Shown: piece after piece, positions 27,135-35,926 of the stretch
Layout: each line of letters begins with the position of its first letter
Position numbering within the stretch: the stretch's first letter is position 1
From: an uncultured Helicobacter sp.
Lineage (GTDB): Bacteria; Campylobacterota; Campylobacteria; Campylobacterales; Helicobacteraceae
DNA: 64,000 bases
Assembly (NCBI GenBank): GCA_944326445.1
Contig: CALVDZ010000006.1
Location: 22,742-86,741, forward strand
Direction of reading: 5' to 3'
The notes under the pieces: model-generated
The model's input: the letters and a program-made list of their open reading frames with translations, nothing else
Told to the model about the DNA's origin: nothing
The model's database searches: none
Translations under genes and position numbers: made by a program

Positions 27135-27977
27135 TTATCTAAGCAAAATATCTACGATATTGTCCGTATAGATGGCAAAGCCACACGAGGGCGTTTGGGA
27201 AATCGTGTATTTGCCTCCGATAACAAGGATTGTATTGCCACAAATCATACGATAAAACAAATCCTCATAATACTGCCCCGGCGCGTAAAAAAGCGGAGAA
27301 AAAATACTCTCTTTATACTCACAAAAACTCGCGCACTCTAGCATTGCCTCTAGCTCTGTGGTAAGGAAGCGTGGCATATTTTTGATACATCGCTCCAAAT
27401 CCTGCCGCGTATTCACCTCAATGAGCTCTTTTAAAAAACGCTCTTTGTTCGCGATAGATTCCATATCGGGATTGTTAAATGCTTGGATATCAATACTTAG
27501 GTGTTTGGCGCACAAAAGGGGGATTTTTTGGTTACAAATCTGCAAAATGGGGGACAACCCAAGCTCGCCCATAATCATCGCTGAAAGCCCCATAACCGGC
27601 GTGAGCGAGACGCTATCGAGAAATTCCGCGCCGATTTGGTGCAGCTCGGTGGTGGGATAGTCATACACAGGCTGGATATAAAACCACTTCTTATGGCTCG
27701 TGCTGCGCGCGATTCGCTTGGTAATGATACGCATCACATCAATCGTGCTATCATAGCGTAGCACAATCTGATGGTTGTCCTCGCCGCTAAAGCAAATCAT
27801 ATCGCGGTTAGAAAAGTCATCTTGGTGGCTTAGGAAGCTAAAAATAGGCGTGGCAATCTCCTTATAGTCGTTCTCATAGAGAATCTTTATAGCCTTAGAT
27901 TCTATATCGCGCTTTAGTCTCGCGGATTTGCCAAAGTAGAGTTTGCTCCCTTGGGGCAGTTCGTGATCTAAAATCAA
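27135..27977 (-). CDS. hisZ: HisZ-like ATP phosphoribosyltransferase regulatory subunit
   Basis: The product is a histidyl-tRNA-synthetase-like catalytic core without anticodon domain, as in HisZ, which regulates the short form of HisG in histidine synthesis. Class II motifs appear in reduced form (ATPIFSFLSHQDDFSN, IVLRYDSTIDVMR, KKWFYIQPVYDYP). I choose the TTG at 27977, which has AAAGGATTAGGA before it and gives the N-terminus ILDHELPQG; the longer frame would run through the promoter. No hisG is in the window. It heads the purA-fliJ-motE transcription unit. Confidence 0.75.
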   Translation of the reverse strand: MILDHELPQGSKLYFGKSARLKRDIESKAIKILYENDYKEIATPIFSFLSHQDDFSNRDMICFSGEDNHQIVLRYDSTIDVMRIITKRIARSTSHKKWFYIQPVYDYPTTELHQIGAEFLDSVSLTPVMGLSAMIMGELGLSPILQICNQKIPLLCAKHLSIDIQAFNNPDMESIANKERFLKELIEVNTRQDLERCIKNMPRFLTTELEAMLECASFCEYKESIFSPLFYAPGQYYEDLFYRMICGNTILVIGGKYTISQTPSCGFAIYTDNIVDILLR

Positions 27978-28007
27978 TCCTAATCCTTTCTCACAATAAA
28001 AGGCGCG

Positions 28008-28013
28008 ATTATA
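28008..28013 (-). promoter_or_regulatory. -10 box of the hisZ-purA-fliJ-motE operon
   Basis: A perfect TATAAT on the minus strand, preceded by GTGC, lies about 30 bases before the TTG start of hisZ. It lies within the longer reading frame, which argues against an upstream start. Confidence 0.6.
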
Positions 28014-28059
28014 GCACACGCACCCTTTAAATATTCCTTGATAATTTACCTTAACGCTC

Positions 28060-28065
28060 TACAAT
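28060..28065 (+). promoter_or_regulatory. -10 box of mnmA
   Basis: TACAAT about 36 bases before the mnmA start, in the gap shared with the divergent hisZ promoter. Confidence 0.45.
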
Positions 28066-28101
28066 GCCAAGCCTCAAATCCCAAGTAGTAAAAGGAATGT
28101 G

Positions 28102-29136
28102 ATGTCAAAAAAAGTAGCACTGCTAATGAGCGGTGGTGTGGATAGCTCCTATTGTGCCCATCTGCTCAAATCCCAAGGCTATGAAGTGGTGGGAATCTAC
28201 CTCAAACTCCACGACAAAGAAGCAAAACACGAAGTCTTTATCGCAAACTGCCAAAAGGTGAGCGCGGAGCTGGGCATAGAGTTTCATATCCTGCAAGCCC
28301 AAGCGGAGTTTAGGGCGATCGTGTATGATGAGTTTGTTAATGCTTACAAGCGCGGCGAGACGCCAAACCCCTGCACGCTTTGCAATCCGCTTATCAAATT
28401 TGGCTTAGCCCTGCAGGAGGCAAAAAAGCTAGGCTGTGAGCATATCGCCACGGGGCATTATGCTAAGATCACGCAATACAATGGGATAAAGCGAATCCAA
28501 AAGGCGCGTGATGAGACAAAAGATCAAAGCTACTTCCTCTATGCACTGCCACAAGAGGCGATAGATTCTATCATTTTCCCACTAGGGGATAGCCTCAAGG
28601 CAGAGATCAAACCCACCGCGCTCCAAATCCTGCCGTTTTTGGGCACACTAGAGACTTATAAAGATTCTCAAGAGATTTGTTTTGTCGAGACGGATTATAT
28701 CGATGTGCTCAAAAAACACGAGCAAGTCGAGCAAAAGGGCATAGTGCGCAACGCTCAAGGCGAAGTGGTGGGCGAGCATAATGGCTATATGCAATACACT
28801 ATCGGCAAGCGCAAGGGCTTTAGAGTCTTTGGCGCGCACGAGCCCCATTATGTGATGGGGATAAATCCCGACAAAAACGAGCTCATCGTAGGCAGCAAAG
28901 AGGAGCTACAAACCAATATCGTGTATGCAGCCAACAAATCGCTTAATATCCCACTTACCAAGGAATTGTATGAAGTCAAAATCCGCTATCGCTCCACTCC
29001 TATCAAAGCGCGTGTGAGTGTGGAAAATGGCATCATCACTGCACAATTGCAAGAGAGTGCCTATGGCGTGGCAAAGGGACAGGCTCTCGTGGTGTATGAT
29101 GGCGATGTGGTGCTTGGCGGAGGCGTGATAGTATAG
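28102..29136 (+). CDS. mnmA: tRNA-specific 2-thiouridylase
   Basis: MnmA thiolates U34 of glutamate, glutamine and lysine tRNAs. The 344-residue protein shows the PP-loop [14 protein letters not shown], the two catalytic cysteine contexts [13 protein letters not shown] and [22 protein letters not shown], and the C-terminal barrel. The ATG at 28102 follows AAAGGAATGTG; a GTG directly before is less likely. Confidence 0.95.
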   Translation: MSKKVALLMSGGVDSSYCAHLLKSQGYEVVGIYLKLHDKEAKHEVFIANCQKVSAELGIEFHILQAQAEFRAIVYDEFVNAYKRGETPNPCTLCNPLIKFGLALQEAKKLGCEHIATGHYAKITQYNGIKRIQKARDETKDQSYFLYALPQEAIDSIIFPLGDSLKAEIKPTALQILPFLGTLETYKDSQEICFVETDYIDVLKKHEQVEQKGIVRNAQGEVVGEHNGYMQYTIGKRKGFRVFGAHEPHYVMGINPDKNELIVGSKEELQTNIVYAANKSLNIPLTKELYEVKIRYRSTPIKARVSVENGIITAQLQESAYGVAKGQALVVYDGDVVLGGGVIV

Positions 29137-29145
29137 AATCTTATT

Positions 29146-29228
29146 AAGGGCTAGGATTTACAAAGGCTGTGGATTCAAACCACACAAGCTTAAATCCAAA
29201 AGATTTTCAAAAGCATGTCCTAGCCCTT
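29146..29228. ncRNA. structured element between convergent genes, possible small RNA
   Basis: AAGGGCTAGGA (29146-29156) and TCCTAGCCCTT (29218-29228) are perfect 11-bp inverted repeats 61 bases apart. Inside, GGATTTA (29154-29160) pairs with TAAATCC (29191-29197), and TGTGG (29168-29172) pairs with CCACA (29180-29184) around a 7-base loop. The nested pairings make an 83-base molecule closed like a tRNA acceptor stem, but it has no tRNA arms, no CCA and no T-run. It lies between the ends of mnmA and engB and could be a small RNA or an unusual bidirectional terminator. Confidence 0.35.
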
Positions 29229-29284
29229 GGTGTGTTATGGCGTTTGTTGGGTTTGTAGTCTTTTTGTGGGATTGGTGGCGCACC

Positions 29285-29890
29285 TCACGCCTCGCCTAGC
29301 ACTCTCTCTAGCACAAAGGCGCGCAAATCCTCTGTGGTGGGGATTTTTAGCTTTGGGTTATGCTGTGTGCTGCTAAGCAATGCGCGGGCGTTTTTGAGTT
29401 TATTGAGCTCGCTTTGGGTGAGCTTATCGGCTTTGGTAAAGATTGTGAGGATCTCCTGATCCCCGCGCTTAAAGCCCTCAATCAGTGCGCGCACCTCATC
29501 ATCTTGCGCTAGCTTTGGGTGGCGCGCATCGCGCAAATGGATAAAGAGCCTGATACTCCCTCGCTGTCGCAAAAACTCCAGCAAATGCTGCTCCCACTTA
29601 GCCTTTATCTCCTTGCTCACTTTCGCATACCCAAACCCGGGCAAATCCACAAACACAAGCGGGATTGTCTCGCTCTCGCGCACAAATTCCACGCTAAAAA
29701 AATTTATAAGCTGTGTCTTACCCGGCGTGGCGGAGCTTTTGGCAAGTTTTTTGCCTAGCAGGAGATTGAGCAGGCTCGATTTGCCCACATTGCTACGCCC
29801 TAGGAATACAACCTCGCTGTGCTGCGCACTCGGGGCTTGGGCGATATGCTGTGCGCTAGTGAGGAAGCGCGCGTTTTTGGCGATCATCAT
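29285..29890 (-). CDS. engB: ribosome-biogenesis GTPase EngB/YsxC
   Basis: The 201-residue GTPase acts in 50S subunit assembly. G motifs are visible: GRSNVGKSSLLN (G1), TPGKTQLINFF (G2), DLPGFGYAK (G3), TKADK (G4). Length is typical. It is followed on the same strand by nothing within the operon; lptA is ten bases upstream. Confidence 0.93.
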   Translation of the reverse strand: MMIAKNARFLTSAQHIAQAPSAQHSEVVFLGRSNVGKSSLLNLLLGKKLAKSSATPGKTQLINFFSVEFVRESETIPLVFVDLPGFGYAKVSKEIKAKWEQHLLEFLRQRGSIRLFIHLRDARHPKLAQDDEVRALIEGFKRGDQEILTIFTKADKLTQSELNKLKNARALLSSTQHNPKLKIPTTEDLRAFVLERVLGEA

Positions 29891-29899
29891 ACACGCGCC

Positions 29900-30430
29900 T
29901 CATTTGCCCTTAGCATTGCCCTTTGGCTTAGAATCTTTTGCTTTAGAATCCTTATCCTCGTCCTCATCGAGCAAAAATATCAGCGTCGTGGGCTTATCTT
30001 TAGCACCTTCTGAATACGCCTGCCCCTGTTTGTTGTTTAGCGTCATAAACTCCCCTGTGATGGTATTGGGGCTATCTTTTTCTTGAATCTTAGCGTTTTC
30101 ATAGAGGCGATACTCGTCTTTGAGCGTATCATACACGACTTTTTGCGCGCTGCCATTTATCTTCCTACCATCTTCTGTCTCTACGTAGAATCTCACATTG
30201 CCCGTGGCGGTGTATTCTAGGGGCTTGCGCTTTTTGTCGGTTTTGATGACTACCTTGTCCGCCCAAAGCTTGTCGTTGGCTTTTTTGACAAACACATCGG
30301 AGTTGAGCTCGATGAGGTTGGTCCTGTCATCGCTACGGAAAGTTTTGGCATTAACCTCTAGTTTTTCCGCGCCTAGCAGTGCGTGTGCCACCACAGCTAT
30401 CACGGCTATTATGAGAGCAAATCTTTTCAT
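29900..30430 (-). CDS. lptA: LptA-like LPS transport periplasmic protein
   Basis: The 176-residue protein has a signal peptide (about 1-20) and an OstA/LptA beta-jellyroll core: LEVNAKTFRSDD, KANDKLWADKVVI, ATGNVRFYVE, and INGSAQKVVYDT are alternating strands of the family. LptA bridges the inner and outer membranes for LPS transport. A lysine/aspartate-rich tail (about 155-176) with repeated DSK is unusual. The order mltD, lptA, engB resembles H. pylori HP1572-HP1567. Confidence 0.8.
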   Translation of the reverse strand: MKRFALIIAVIAVVAHALLGAEKLEVNAKTFRSDDRTNLIELNSDVFVKKANDKLWADKVVIKTDKKRKPLEYTATGNVRFYVETEDGRKINGSAQKVVYDTLKDEYRLYENAKIQEKDSPNTITGEFMTLNNKQGQAYSEGAKDKPTTLIFLLDEDEDKDSKAKDSKPKGNAKGK

Positions 30431-30445
30431 ACGCCACCTTAGATT

Positions 30446-31528
30446 CTATGTTTTTTTGGGGATTGGGATTATAAGCTTTTGGTTGATTGAAAGCCGCGTG
30501 GTGCTTAAGCCATTGACGCGTTTTAGCTCATTGATACTTGTTTTGTATTGGCGTGCGATGGAGCTTAGCGTATCGCCCTTTTGGACTTTGTGCATCATAA
30601 AGGCGGAGTTTGGCTGATAGTTCGCGTCAAAATGCTGCTTAAAGCGCGCGAGCTTCTCGTATGGCAGATAGACATTGTATTCCTTATCGCCCGCTCCGGG
30701 GGGCAAAAACGCGTATTTAAAGTGCATATTATAGCTGCGCAATTCATTTAGCGACATTCCCGCACTTTGGGCGATGATGCCTAGGGGCACACCGCTTTTT
30801 AGCTTTAAAATCGCTAGGGTATCAGTCGCGCCACGATTGAGGAGGTATTCAGAATCGTTGCTTTTCAAAAAATCCGCGTCGTTAAACACCAAGCTCATCG
30901 CCACAATCTTGCGGATATAGTTGCGCGTTTCGGGCGGGAGGTATTTTTTGTCCTCATCGAGCAGGGTTTGGAGCGAGCTATCGCCCCCGGCTTCCTCTAT
31001 GGCTTTTTGTAATCGCGCATAACCACAATTATACGCCATCATCGCGAGATACCACTCCCCTGTGAGGTTATAGAGCTGTTTTAGGTAGGTGATGGCTGCC
31101 TGCGTGCTTTTGATAGGATCTTGTCGCTCATCGATATAGTCGTTTATCTCTAGCCCTAGCCCCTTAGCCGTAGCGGGCATAAACTGCCAAATGCCCGAGG
31201 CTTTTTTGGAACTTTTGGCATTGATGATAAACTCCGATTCCACCATCGCGAGGAATAAAAACTCTTGGGGCAAGCCCTCTTGGGCTATCATACTGCGGAT
31301 AATGGGGATAAAGGTGTAGCTATTGTCAAATCGCTTGAGAAAATACTGCGCGCTAGATTCTATCGCGTCGCGCTGATCTGCCTGCTCGGGCAAAAAGTCA
31401 TAGCCTAGCCCAAAAGATTGCAAAATCTTTGGCGTATGCCCATCACTATGCACAAAGGAATAATACTCCTCCCCCGCGCAGCTTAGCACCATCATCGCGC
31501 CCAAAAGTATGCTTCTTAAGCACTTCAT
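30446..31528 (-). CDS. mltD: membrane-bound lytic transglycosylase with LysM (MltD-like)
   Basis: After a signal peptide (about 1-18) a family 1 SLT domain spans about residues 75-200, with the catalytic glutamate in FLAMVESEFIINAKSS and the ASGIWQFMPATAKGLGL and AYNCGYARLQKA motifs. One LysM peptidoglycan-binding domain is at the C-terminus (MMHKVQKGDTLSSIARQYK). It cleaves glycan strands to 1,6-anhydro ends in the periplasm. It overlaps tatD by four bases. Confidence 0.92.
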   Translation of the reverse strand: MKCLRSILLGAMMVLSCAGEEYYSFVHSDGHTPKILQSFGLGYDFLPEQADQRDAIESSAQYFLKRFDNSYTFIPIIRSMIAQEGLPQEFLFLAMVESEFIINAKSSKKASGIWQFMPATAKGLGLEINDYIDERQDPIKSTQAAITYLKQLYNLTGEWYLAMMAYNCGYARLQKAIEEAGGDSSLQTLLDEDKKYLPPETRNYIRKIVAMSLVFNDADFLKSNDSEYLLNRGATDTLAILKLKSGVPLGIIAQSAGMSLNELRSYNMHFKYAFLPPGAGDKEYNVYLPYEKLARFKQHFDANYQPNSAFMMHKVQKGDTLSSIARQYKTSINELKRVNGLSTTRLSINQKLIIPIPKKT

Positions 31529-32337
31529 AGGGCTTGCTCCGCCTCCGCCTCCATACTCGCGCAGGCGGCATAGATTGGCGGCACTTGACTAAAGAGTTTG
31601 TAGGCATTTTGCGTGCTTATGGTGTGAATCTCTGTAGGCGTGCGGTGGAGTATCTCAGCGATTTTCTCCGCGATAAGCGGGATATACTTTGGCTCATTGC
31701 GCTCTCCTCTGTGTGGGTGGGGCGTGAGATAGGGCGCATCCGTCTCTAGCAGCAAGCGATCTAGTGGCACTGATGGCAGCACTTCTATGAGCCTACGCGC
31801 GTTTTTAAAGGTGCAAACCCCGCCAATGCCATAATAAAAATTTTCAAGCCCTAGCAAGATTCTATCGGCGTTAAAGCAATGCAACACGCCTCTAAGATTT
31901 GGGTAGTTTTTTAGAATCTCAAAGGCATCGTTTGACGCCTCGCGAATATGCACGATAAGCGGTTTGTCAAGCTCTAGGGCGAGCTCAATCTGTGTGACAA
32001 AAAGCTCCTTTTGGCGCGCTTTATACGCCTCCACTTCTGAATCTGGCAAGCGAAAATAATCTAGCCCACACTCCCCGATAGCCACGCACTTCTCATCGCG
32101 CGCGAACTCTAGGAGCAAATCCCTATCAAAGCTCTCAAGCTCACAGGGGTGAATCCCCGCTGCAAAATAAATAGACTCGTAGCGATGTGCTATGTCCCTA
32201 GCCCTAGGGAGATCGCCACCAAACGCGCCGGGTATGATAATCTGCCTAACCCCCGCACTAAAAGCCTCACTAATCACGCTATCCAAATCCCCATCATAGG
32301 CTTGTGAATCCAAATGGCAATGCGTATCAATCATCAT
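31525..32337 (-). CDS. tatD: TatD family metal-dependent hydrolase
   Basis: This 270-residue TIM-barrel nuclease has DTHCHLDSQAYDGD with the first metal histidines, GIHPCE, IGECGLDYFR, IVHIREASNDAF and LLLETDAPYLTPHP. TatD enzymes are 3'-5' exonucleases in DNA repair. Length and motifs are complete. The order tatD-mltD, divergent from ribE, matches H. pylori HP1573-HP1572. Confidence 0.93.
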   Translation of the reverse strand: MMIDTHCHLDSQAYDGDLDSVISEAFSAGVRQIIIPGAFGGDLPRARDIAHRYESIYFAAGIHPCELESFDRDLLLEFARDEKCVAIGECGLDYFRLPDSEVEAYKARQKELFVTQIELALELDKPLIVHIREASNDAFEILKNYPNLRGVLHCFNADRILLGLENFYYGIGGVCTFKNARRLIEVLPSVPLDRLLLETDAPYLTPHPHRGERNEPKYIPLIAEKIAEILHRTPTEIHTISTQNAYKLFSQVPPIYAACASMEAEAEQAL

Positions 32338-32426
32338 CGTCTAAAAAACCTTTGAGAAAAATTGTGATAGAATTTTTGATAATGAAAGCTACATTGTAGC
32401 ACAAGTAAGTTTAAGCAAGGGTTGTG

Positions 32427-33068
32427 ATGTTTAGTGGGCTTATCAGAGAGATTGGCAAAATCGCGAGTTTGAGAGGCAATAGGCTTAGCGTGCTGTGTGA
32501 GTATGAGCCTCGTATCGGAGATTCTATCGCGGTTAATGGCGTGTGCCTCACGGCTATAGAATCTAGCAAAAAAGGCTTTGTCGCCGAGCTGAGCGAGACG
32601 ACAAAATCCCTCATTGCTTTAGAAAATTTTTCGCCCAACGCCCCCGTGCATATCGAGCCGGCTTTGCGCGCGGATTCTCGGCTAGATGGGCATATCGTGC
32701 AGGGGCATATCGATGGCATAGGCGTGATAGAGGCTATCACCCACCACGCCGCGCAAAGCGATTTTTTCCTAAGCACCGCGCCACAGACGCTAAAAGCGAT
32801 TTTGCCCAAAGGCTCCATCAGCGTAGATGGCGTCAGTCTCACGATTGTGGATGTCGCGCCTAGTGGCTTTTGGCTCACGATTATCCCCCACACGCTGCAC
32901 AACACGCTCTTTAAAACCTACAAACTCTCCCAACGCGTAAATCTCGAAACCGATATGTTTGTGCGCAACACCCTAGCAATCCTCCAAAACCTCCAAGCCC
33001 ATAACCAAATCCCCACGCGCTCCCCAAAATCGTGGGCGAGTATAGATTCTATCCAGCTTGCCTTCTAG
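32427..33068 (+). CDS. ribE: riboflavin synthase alpha chain
   Basis: The 213-residue enzyme makes riboflavin from two lumazine molecules. Two lumazine-binding repeats are visible: MFSGLIREIGKI...IAVNGVCLTAIE and HIVQGHIDGIGVIEAI...SVDGVSLTIVDV. The ATG at 32427 follows GGGTTGTG; the GTG directly before is possible but less likely. flhX follows after two bases. Confidence 0.95.
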   Translation: MFSGLIREIGKIASLRGNRLSVLCEYEPRIGDSIAVNGVCLTAIESSKKGFVAELSETTKSLIALENFSPNAPVHIEPALRADSRLDGHIVQGHIDGIGVIEAITHHAAQSDFFLSTAPQTLKAILPKGSISVDGVSLTIVDVAPSGFWLTIIPHTLHNTLFKTYKLSQRVNLETDMFVRNTLAILQNLQAHNQIPTRSPKSWASIDSIQLAF

Positions 33069-33070
33069 CA

Positions 33071-33352
33071 ATGCCAAAGCCATTTGCCAAAGCCGCAGCA
33101 CTCGCGTATAATGCCGCCACACACAATGCCCCAAAAGTCGTAGCAAGCGGCAGGGGCGAGGTGGCTATGCGTATCATCGCTAAAGCAAAGGAGTTTGAAG
33201 TGCCGCTATTTTGTAATGAAGCGTTGGTGGATTCACTGCTTAATGCGCCGCTAGATTCAGAAATCGCGCCCGAGCTGTATGTAGCGGTATCGCGTGTGTT
33301 TGCGTGGATTATCCGATGTGAGAGAAGCGCGCAGCTAAGCCAAAAGGAGTGA
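33071..33352 (+). CDS. flhX: FlhX, FlhB C-terminal-domain paralogue
   Basis: The 93-residue protein corresponds to the cytoplasmic C-terminal domain of the export switch FlhB (FlhX, HP1575 in H. pylori): AAALAYNAATHNAPKVVASGRGEVAMRII and a helical end. In place of the self-cleaving NPTH it reads AATHNAP, so cleavage is not expected. It can partly replace the C-terminal FlhB fragment in substrate switching. It sits between ribE and an ABC ATPase. Confidence 0.82.
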   Translation: MPKPFAKAAALAYNAATHNAPKVVASGRGEVAMRIIAKAKEFEVPLFCNEALVDSLLNAPLDSEIAPELYVAVSRVFAWIIRCERSAQLSQKE

Positions 33353-33354
33353 AA

Positions 33355-33999
33355 ATGGAGTTACTAAGCGCACAAAACTTAAGCCATAGCTTTGATTATA
33401 CAATCTATGAGGGATTAAACCTCACGCTAAATGCGGGCGAGAAAATCGCCATAATCGGCGTGAGTGGGAGCGGGAAAAGCACGATTTTAAACAACCTCTC
33501 TACAATGCTAAAACCAACAAGCGGAGTGGTAAATATCCTACAATCTCGCGATATTTACGCGCTTAGAGCACAGGAGCTGCTGCGCATACGCCGCTATGAG
33601 CTTGGCATTATTTTTCAAGCGCACTATCTCTTTCGCGGATTTGATGTCAGAGAAAATCTCGAGCTAGCAAGCATAATGAGCAATCAGCCTATTGATATGG
33701 AGTTACTCGAGCGATTTGAGATAGCCCACACACTCAAGCAACAAATCGGCGAGCTAAGCGGAGGGCAGCAGCAACGCCTCTCTATCGCGAGGGTGCTTAG
33801 CAAAAAACCAAAGATTATCTTTGCCGATGAGCCCACGGGGAATTTGGATTCACAAACCGCGCATAAAGTGATGGAATGTGTGTTTGAGTATGTGAGGGCA
33901 CAAAATGCCGGTATCATCATCGCCACCCACGATACGCATATCGCCCAAATGTGCGATAGAATCTACACGCTAGCAAACCATCGCCTTGTGCAGGTGTAG
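33355..33999 (+). CDS. LolD-like ABC transporter ATPase
   Basis: The 214-residue ATPase belongs to the LolD/MacB/FtsE group: [14 protein letters not shown] (Walker A), FQAHYLFRGFDV (Q-loop), ELSGGQQQRLSIARVL (signature), [12 protein letters not shown] (Walker B) and IIATHD (H-loop). LolD powers lipoprotein release from the inner membrane; the permease partner is not adjacent. The ATG at 33355 follows AAAAGGAGTGAAA. It is three bases after flhX. Confidence 0.85.
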   Translation: MELLSAQNLSHSFDYTIYEGLNLTLNAGEKIAIIGVSGSGKSTILNNLSTMLKPTSGVVNILQSRDIYALRAQELLRIRRYELGIIFQAHYLFRGFDVRENLELASIMSNQPIDMELLERFEIAHTLKQQIGELSGGQQQRLSIARVLSKKPKIIFADEPTGNLDSQTAHKVMECVFEYVRAQNAGIIIATHDTHIAQMCDRIYTLANHRLVQV

Positions 34000-34045
34000 T
34001 GCCTAGATTCTGCCCTCCTTAAAGACTTTATCAATAAACCTGCTA

Positions 34046-34051
34046 TACAAT
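34046..34051 (+). promoter_or_regulatory. -10 box of the ABC-F gene
   Basis: TACAAT (within TATACAAT), 34 bases before the start codon in an AT-rich gap after the LolD-like gene. Confidence 0.45.
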
Positions 34052-34084
34052 ACTTACAAAACACAATCCCTTTAAGGACAGGCA

Positions 34085-35698
34085 ATGCTACAAACCATCA
34101 ACCTTTCAATGCGTTATCCGACAAAAAAACTCTTTGAAAATGTGAATCTAGTGCTAGATTCTGGCAAGCGATATGGGCTCATTGGCGCAAATGGCGCGGG
34201 CAAATCGACTTTTTTAAAAATCCTAAGTGGGGCTTATGAGGCAAGCAGTGGCGAGGTAGTCATCGCGCCAAATGCGCGCCTTGGGGTGCTAGGACAGGAT
34301 CAGTATGCCTTTGAATCTCTAAGCCTAAAAGACGCGGTGCTCATTGGCAACAAACGCCTCTATGACGCGCTAAAGCGCAAGGAATATCTGTATGAAAACG
34401 CGGATTTGAGCGATGAGGCGATCAATGAGGAGCTGGGCGAGCTTGAGATGATTTGTGCTGAGGAAGATCCGATGTATGAATACGATGTGGTGATAGAAAA
34501 GATTTTAGAAGACTTAGGATTCTCTGCTGACAAGCATAGTGAGCTAATGAGCACGCTCACAGGGGGCGATAAGTTTAAGATTTTGCTCGCCCAAGTGCTT
34601 TTCCCAAAGCCCGATATTTTGCTCCTTGATGAGCCTACAAACAACCTCGACTTGCCCTCTATCGCGTGGCTAGAGGAAAACCTCAAGCGGCACGAGGGCA
34701 CAATGGTAGTCATCAGCCACGATAGGCATTTTCTAAATAGCGTCTGCACGCATATTTTGGATATGGATTTTGGCGGTGTGCGCGAGTTTAGCGGGAATTA
34801 TGATGATTGGTATATCGCCTCCACACTCATTGCCAAGCAGCAAGAAGCCGAGCGCAACAAAAAACTCAAAGAAAAAGAGGAGCTAGAGAGCTTTATCCGC
34901 CGCTTTTCTGCCAACGCCTCCAAAGCCAAGCAAGCCACAAGCCGCCAAAAGCAGCTAGAAAAGCTCGATATACAAAATCTCGCCGTGAGCTCGCGGCGCG
35001 ATCCTAGTATCGTCTTTAAGCCAAACCGCGCTATTGGCAACGAAGCCCTAGAGTGCGAAAATATCTCCAAAAGCTATGGGGATAAAAAGGTGCTAGAAAA
35101 TCTTAGCCTAAAGATTTTGCCCGGCGATAAAATCGCGCTTATCGGCGCAAATGGCGTGGGCAAAAGCACGCTAGTGCAGATTCTAGTAGAGGAGCTAGGG
35201 GCAGATAGTGGCGTAGTCAAGTGGGGCGCGACGATTGAGCGCAGTTATTTCCCCCAAAATGTGAGCGAGGAGATAAGGGGCGAGGAGAGCCTCTATGAGT
35301 GGCTTAGGAGCTTTGATAAGAAAAAAGAGAGTGGCGAGATACGCAACGCGCTAGGGCGAATGCTCTTTAGCGGGGAGGAACAGGAGAAGTCTATAAACGC
35401 GCTAAGCGGGGGCGAGAAGCACAGAATGGTGCTCAGCAAGATTATGCTTGAAGGCGGGAATTTTTTGGTGCTTGATGAGCCCACCAACCACCTTGATTTA
35501 GAATCCATCATTGCCCTTGGCGAGGCACTCTATCGCTTTGGCGGGAATGTGCTATGCGTGAGCCACGATAGAGAGCTTATCGATGCGTATGCCAATCGTA
35601 TCATCGAGCTTGTAGCAGTAGAAAATGGCGCAGCAAAAGTCATCGATTTCCGCGGGAGCTATGAGGAGTATTTAGAATCCAAAAATAGAGTGCATTGA
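34085..35698 (+). CDS. ABC-F ATPase (EttA/YbiT type)
   Basis: This 537-residue soluble protein has two fused ABC domains and no membrane segment. Walker A motifs are GANGAGKSTFLK and GANGVGKSTLVQ; Walker B motifs are ILLLDEPTNNLD and FLVLDEPTNHLD; signatures are LTGGDK and LSGGEKHR. The linker (about 250-330, highly charged helices) is the P-site tRNA interaction motif of ABC-F translation factors. It probably acts on stalled ribosomes; antibiotic protection cannot be judged. Confidence 0.9.
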   Translation: MLQTINLSMRYPTKKLFENVNLVLDSGKRYGLIGANGAGKSTFLKILSGAYEASSGEVVIAPNARLGVLGQDQYAFESLSLKDAVLIGNKRLYDALKRKEYLYENADLSDEAINEELGELEMICAEEDPMYEYDVVIEKILEDLGFSADKHSELMSTLTGGDKFKILLAQVLFPKPDILLLDEPTNNLDLPSIAWLEENLKRHEGTMVVISHDRHFLNSVCTHILDMDFGGVREFSGNYDDWYIASTLIAKQQEAERNKKLKEKEELESFIRRFSANASKAKQATSRQKQLEKLDIQNLAVSSRRDPSIVFKPNRAIGNEALECENISKSYGDKKVLENLSLKILPGDKIALIGANGVGKSTLVQILVEELGADSGVVKWGATIERSYFPQNVSEEIRGEESLYEWLRSFDKKKESGEIRNALGRMLFSGEEQEKSINALSGGEKHRMVLSKIMLEGGNFLVLDEPTNHLDLESIIALGEALYRFGGNVLCVSHDRELIDAYANRIIELVAVENGAAKVIDFRGSYEEYLESKNRVH

Positions 35699-35699
35699 T

Positions 35700-35763
35700 T
35701 TAATGCAAGTTTGTTTCACAAACTTGATACCGCTCGTGGCAAATGAATTGCCACTCGCTCCTC
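35700..35763 (+). repeat. palindromic element, truncated copy
   Basis: Right after the ABC-F stop: hairpin 1 CAAGTTTGT-TTC-ACAAACTTG, then hairpin 2 GTGGCAA-ATGAA-TTGCCAC, whose stem differs from other copies on both sides yet stays fully paired. The third hairpin is missing beyond CTCGCTCC. Confidence 0.75.
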
Positions 35764-35926
35764 ACAACCACAGCGGCGACTACCCTTATTAAGCAACCGA
35801 TAAAGTTTAAGTTTTTGTTTCATTTCTATACAAAGTGAGAAAAAGCCCCTGCCAAAAAATACCATATCTTACGCATTATCATAAAATATGCTATCTTAAG
35901 AAAAAGGACTTATTAAGGAGGATTTA

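Noticed and set aside
29146..29228. A tRNA gene
   Set aside because: The closing stem is acceptor-like, but D and T arms, anticodon loop and CCA are lacking.
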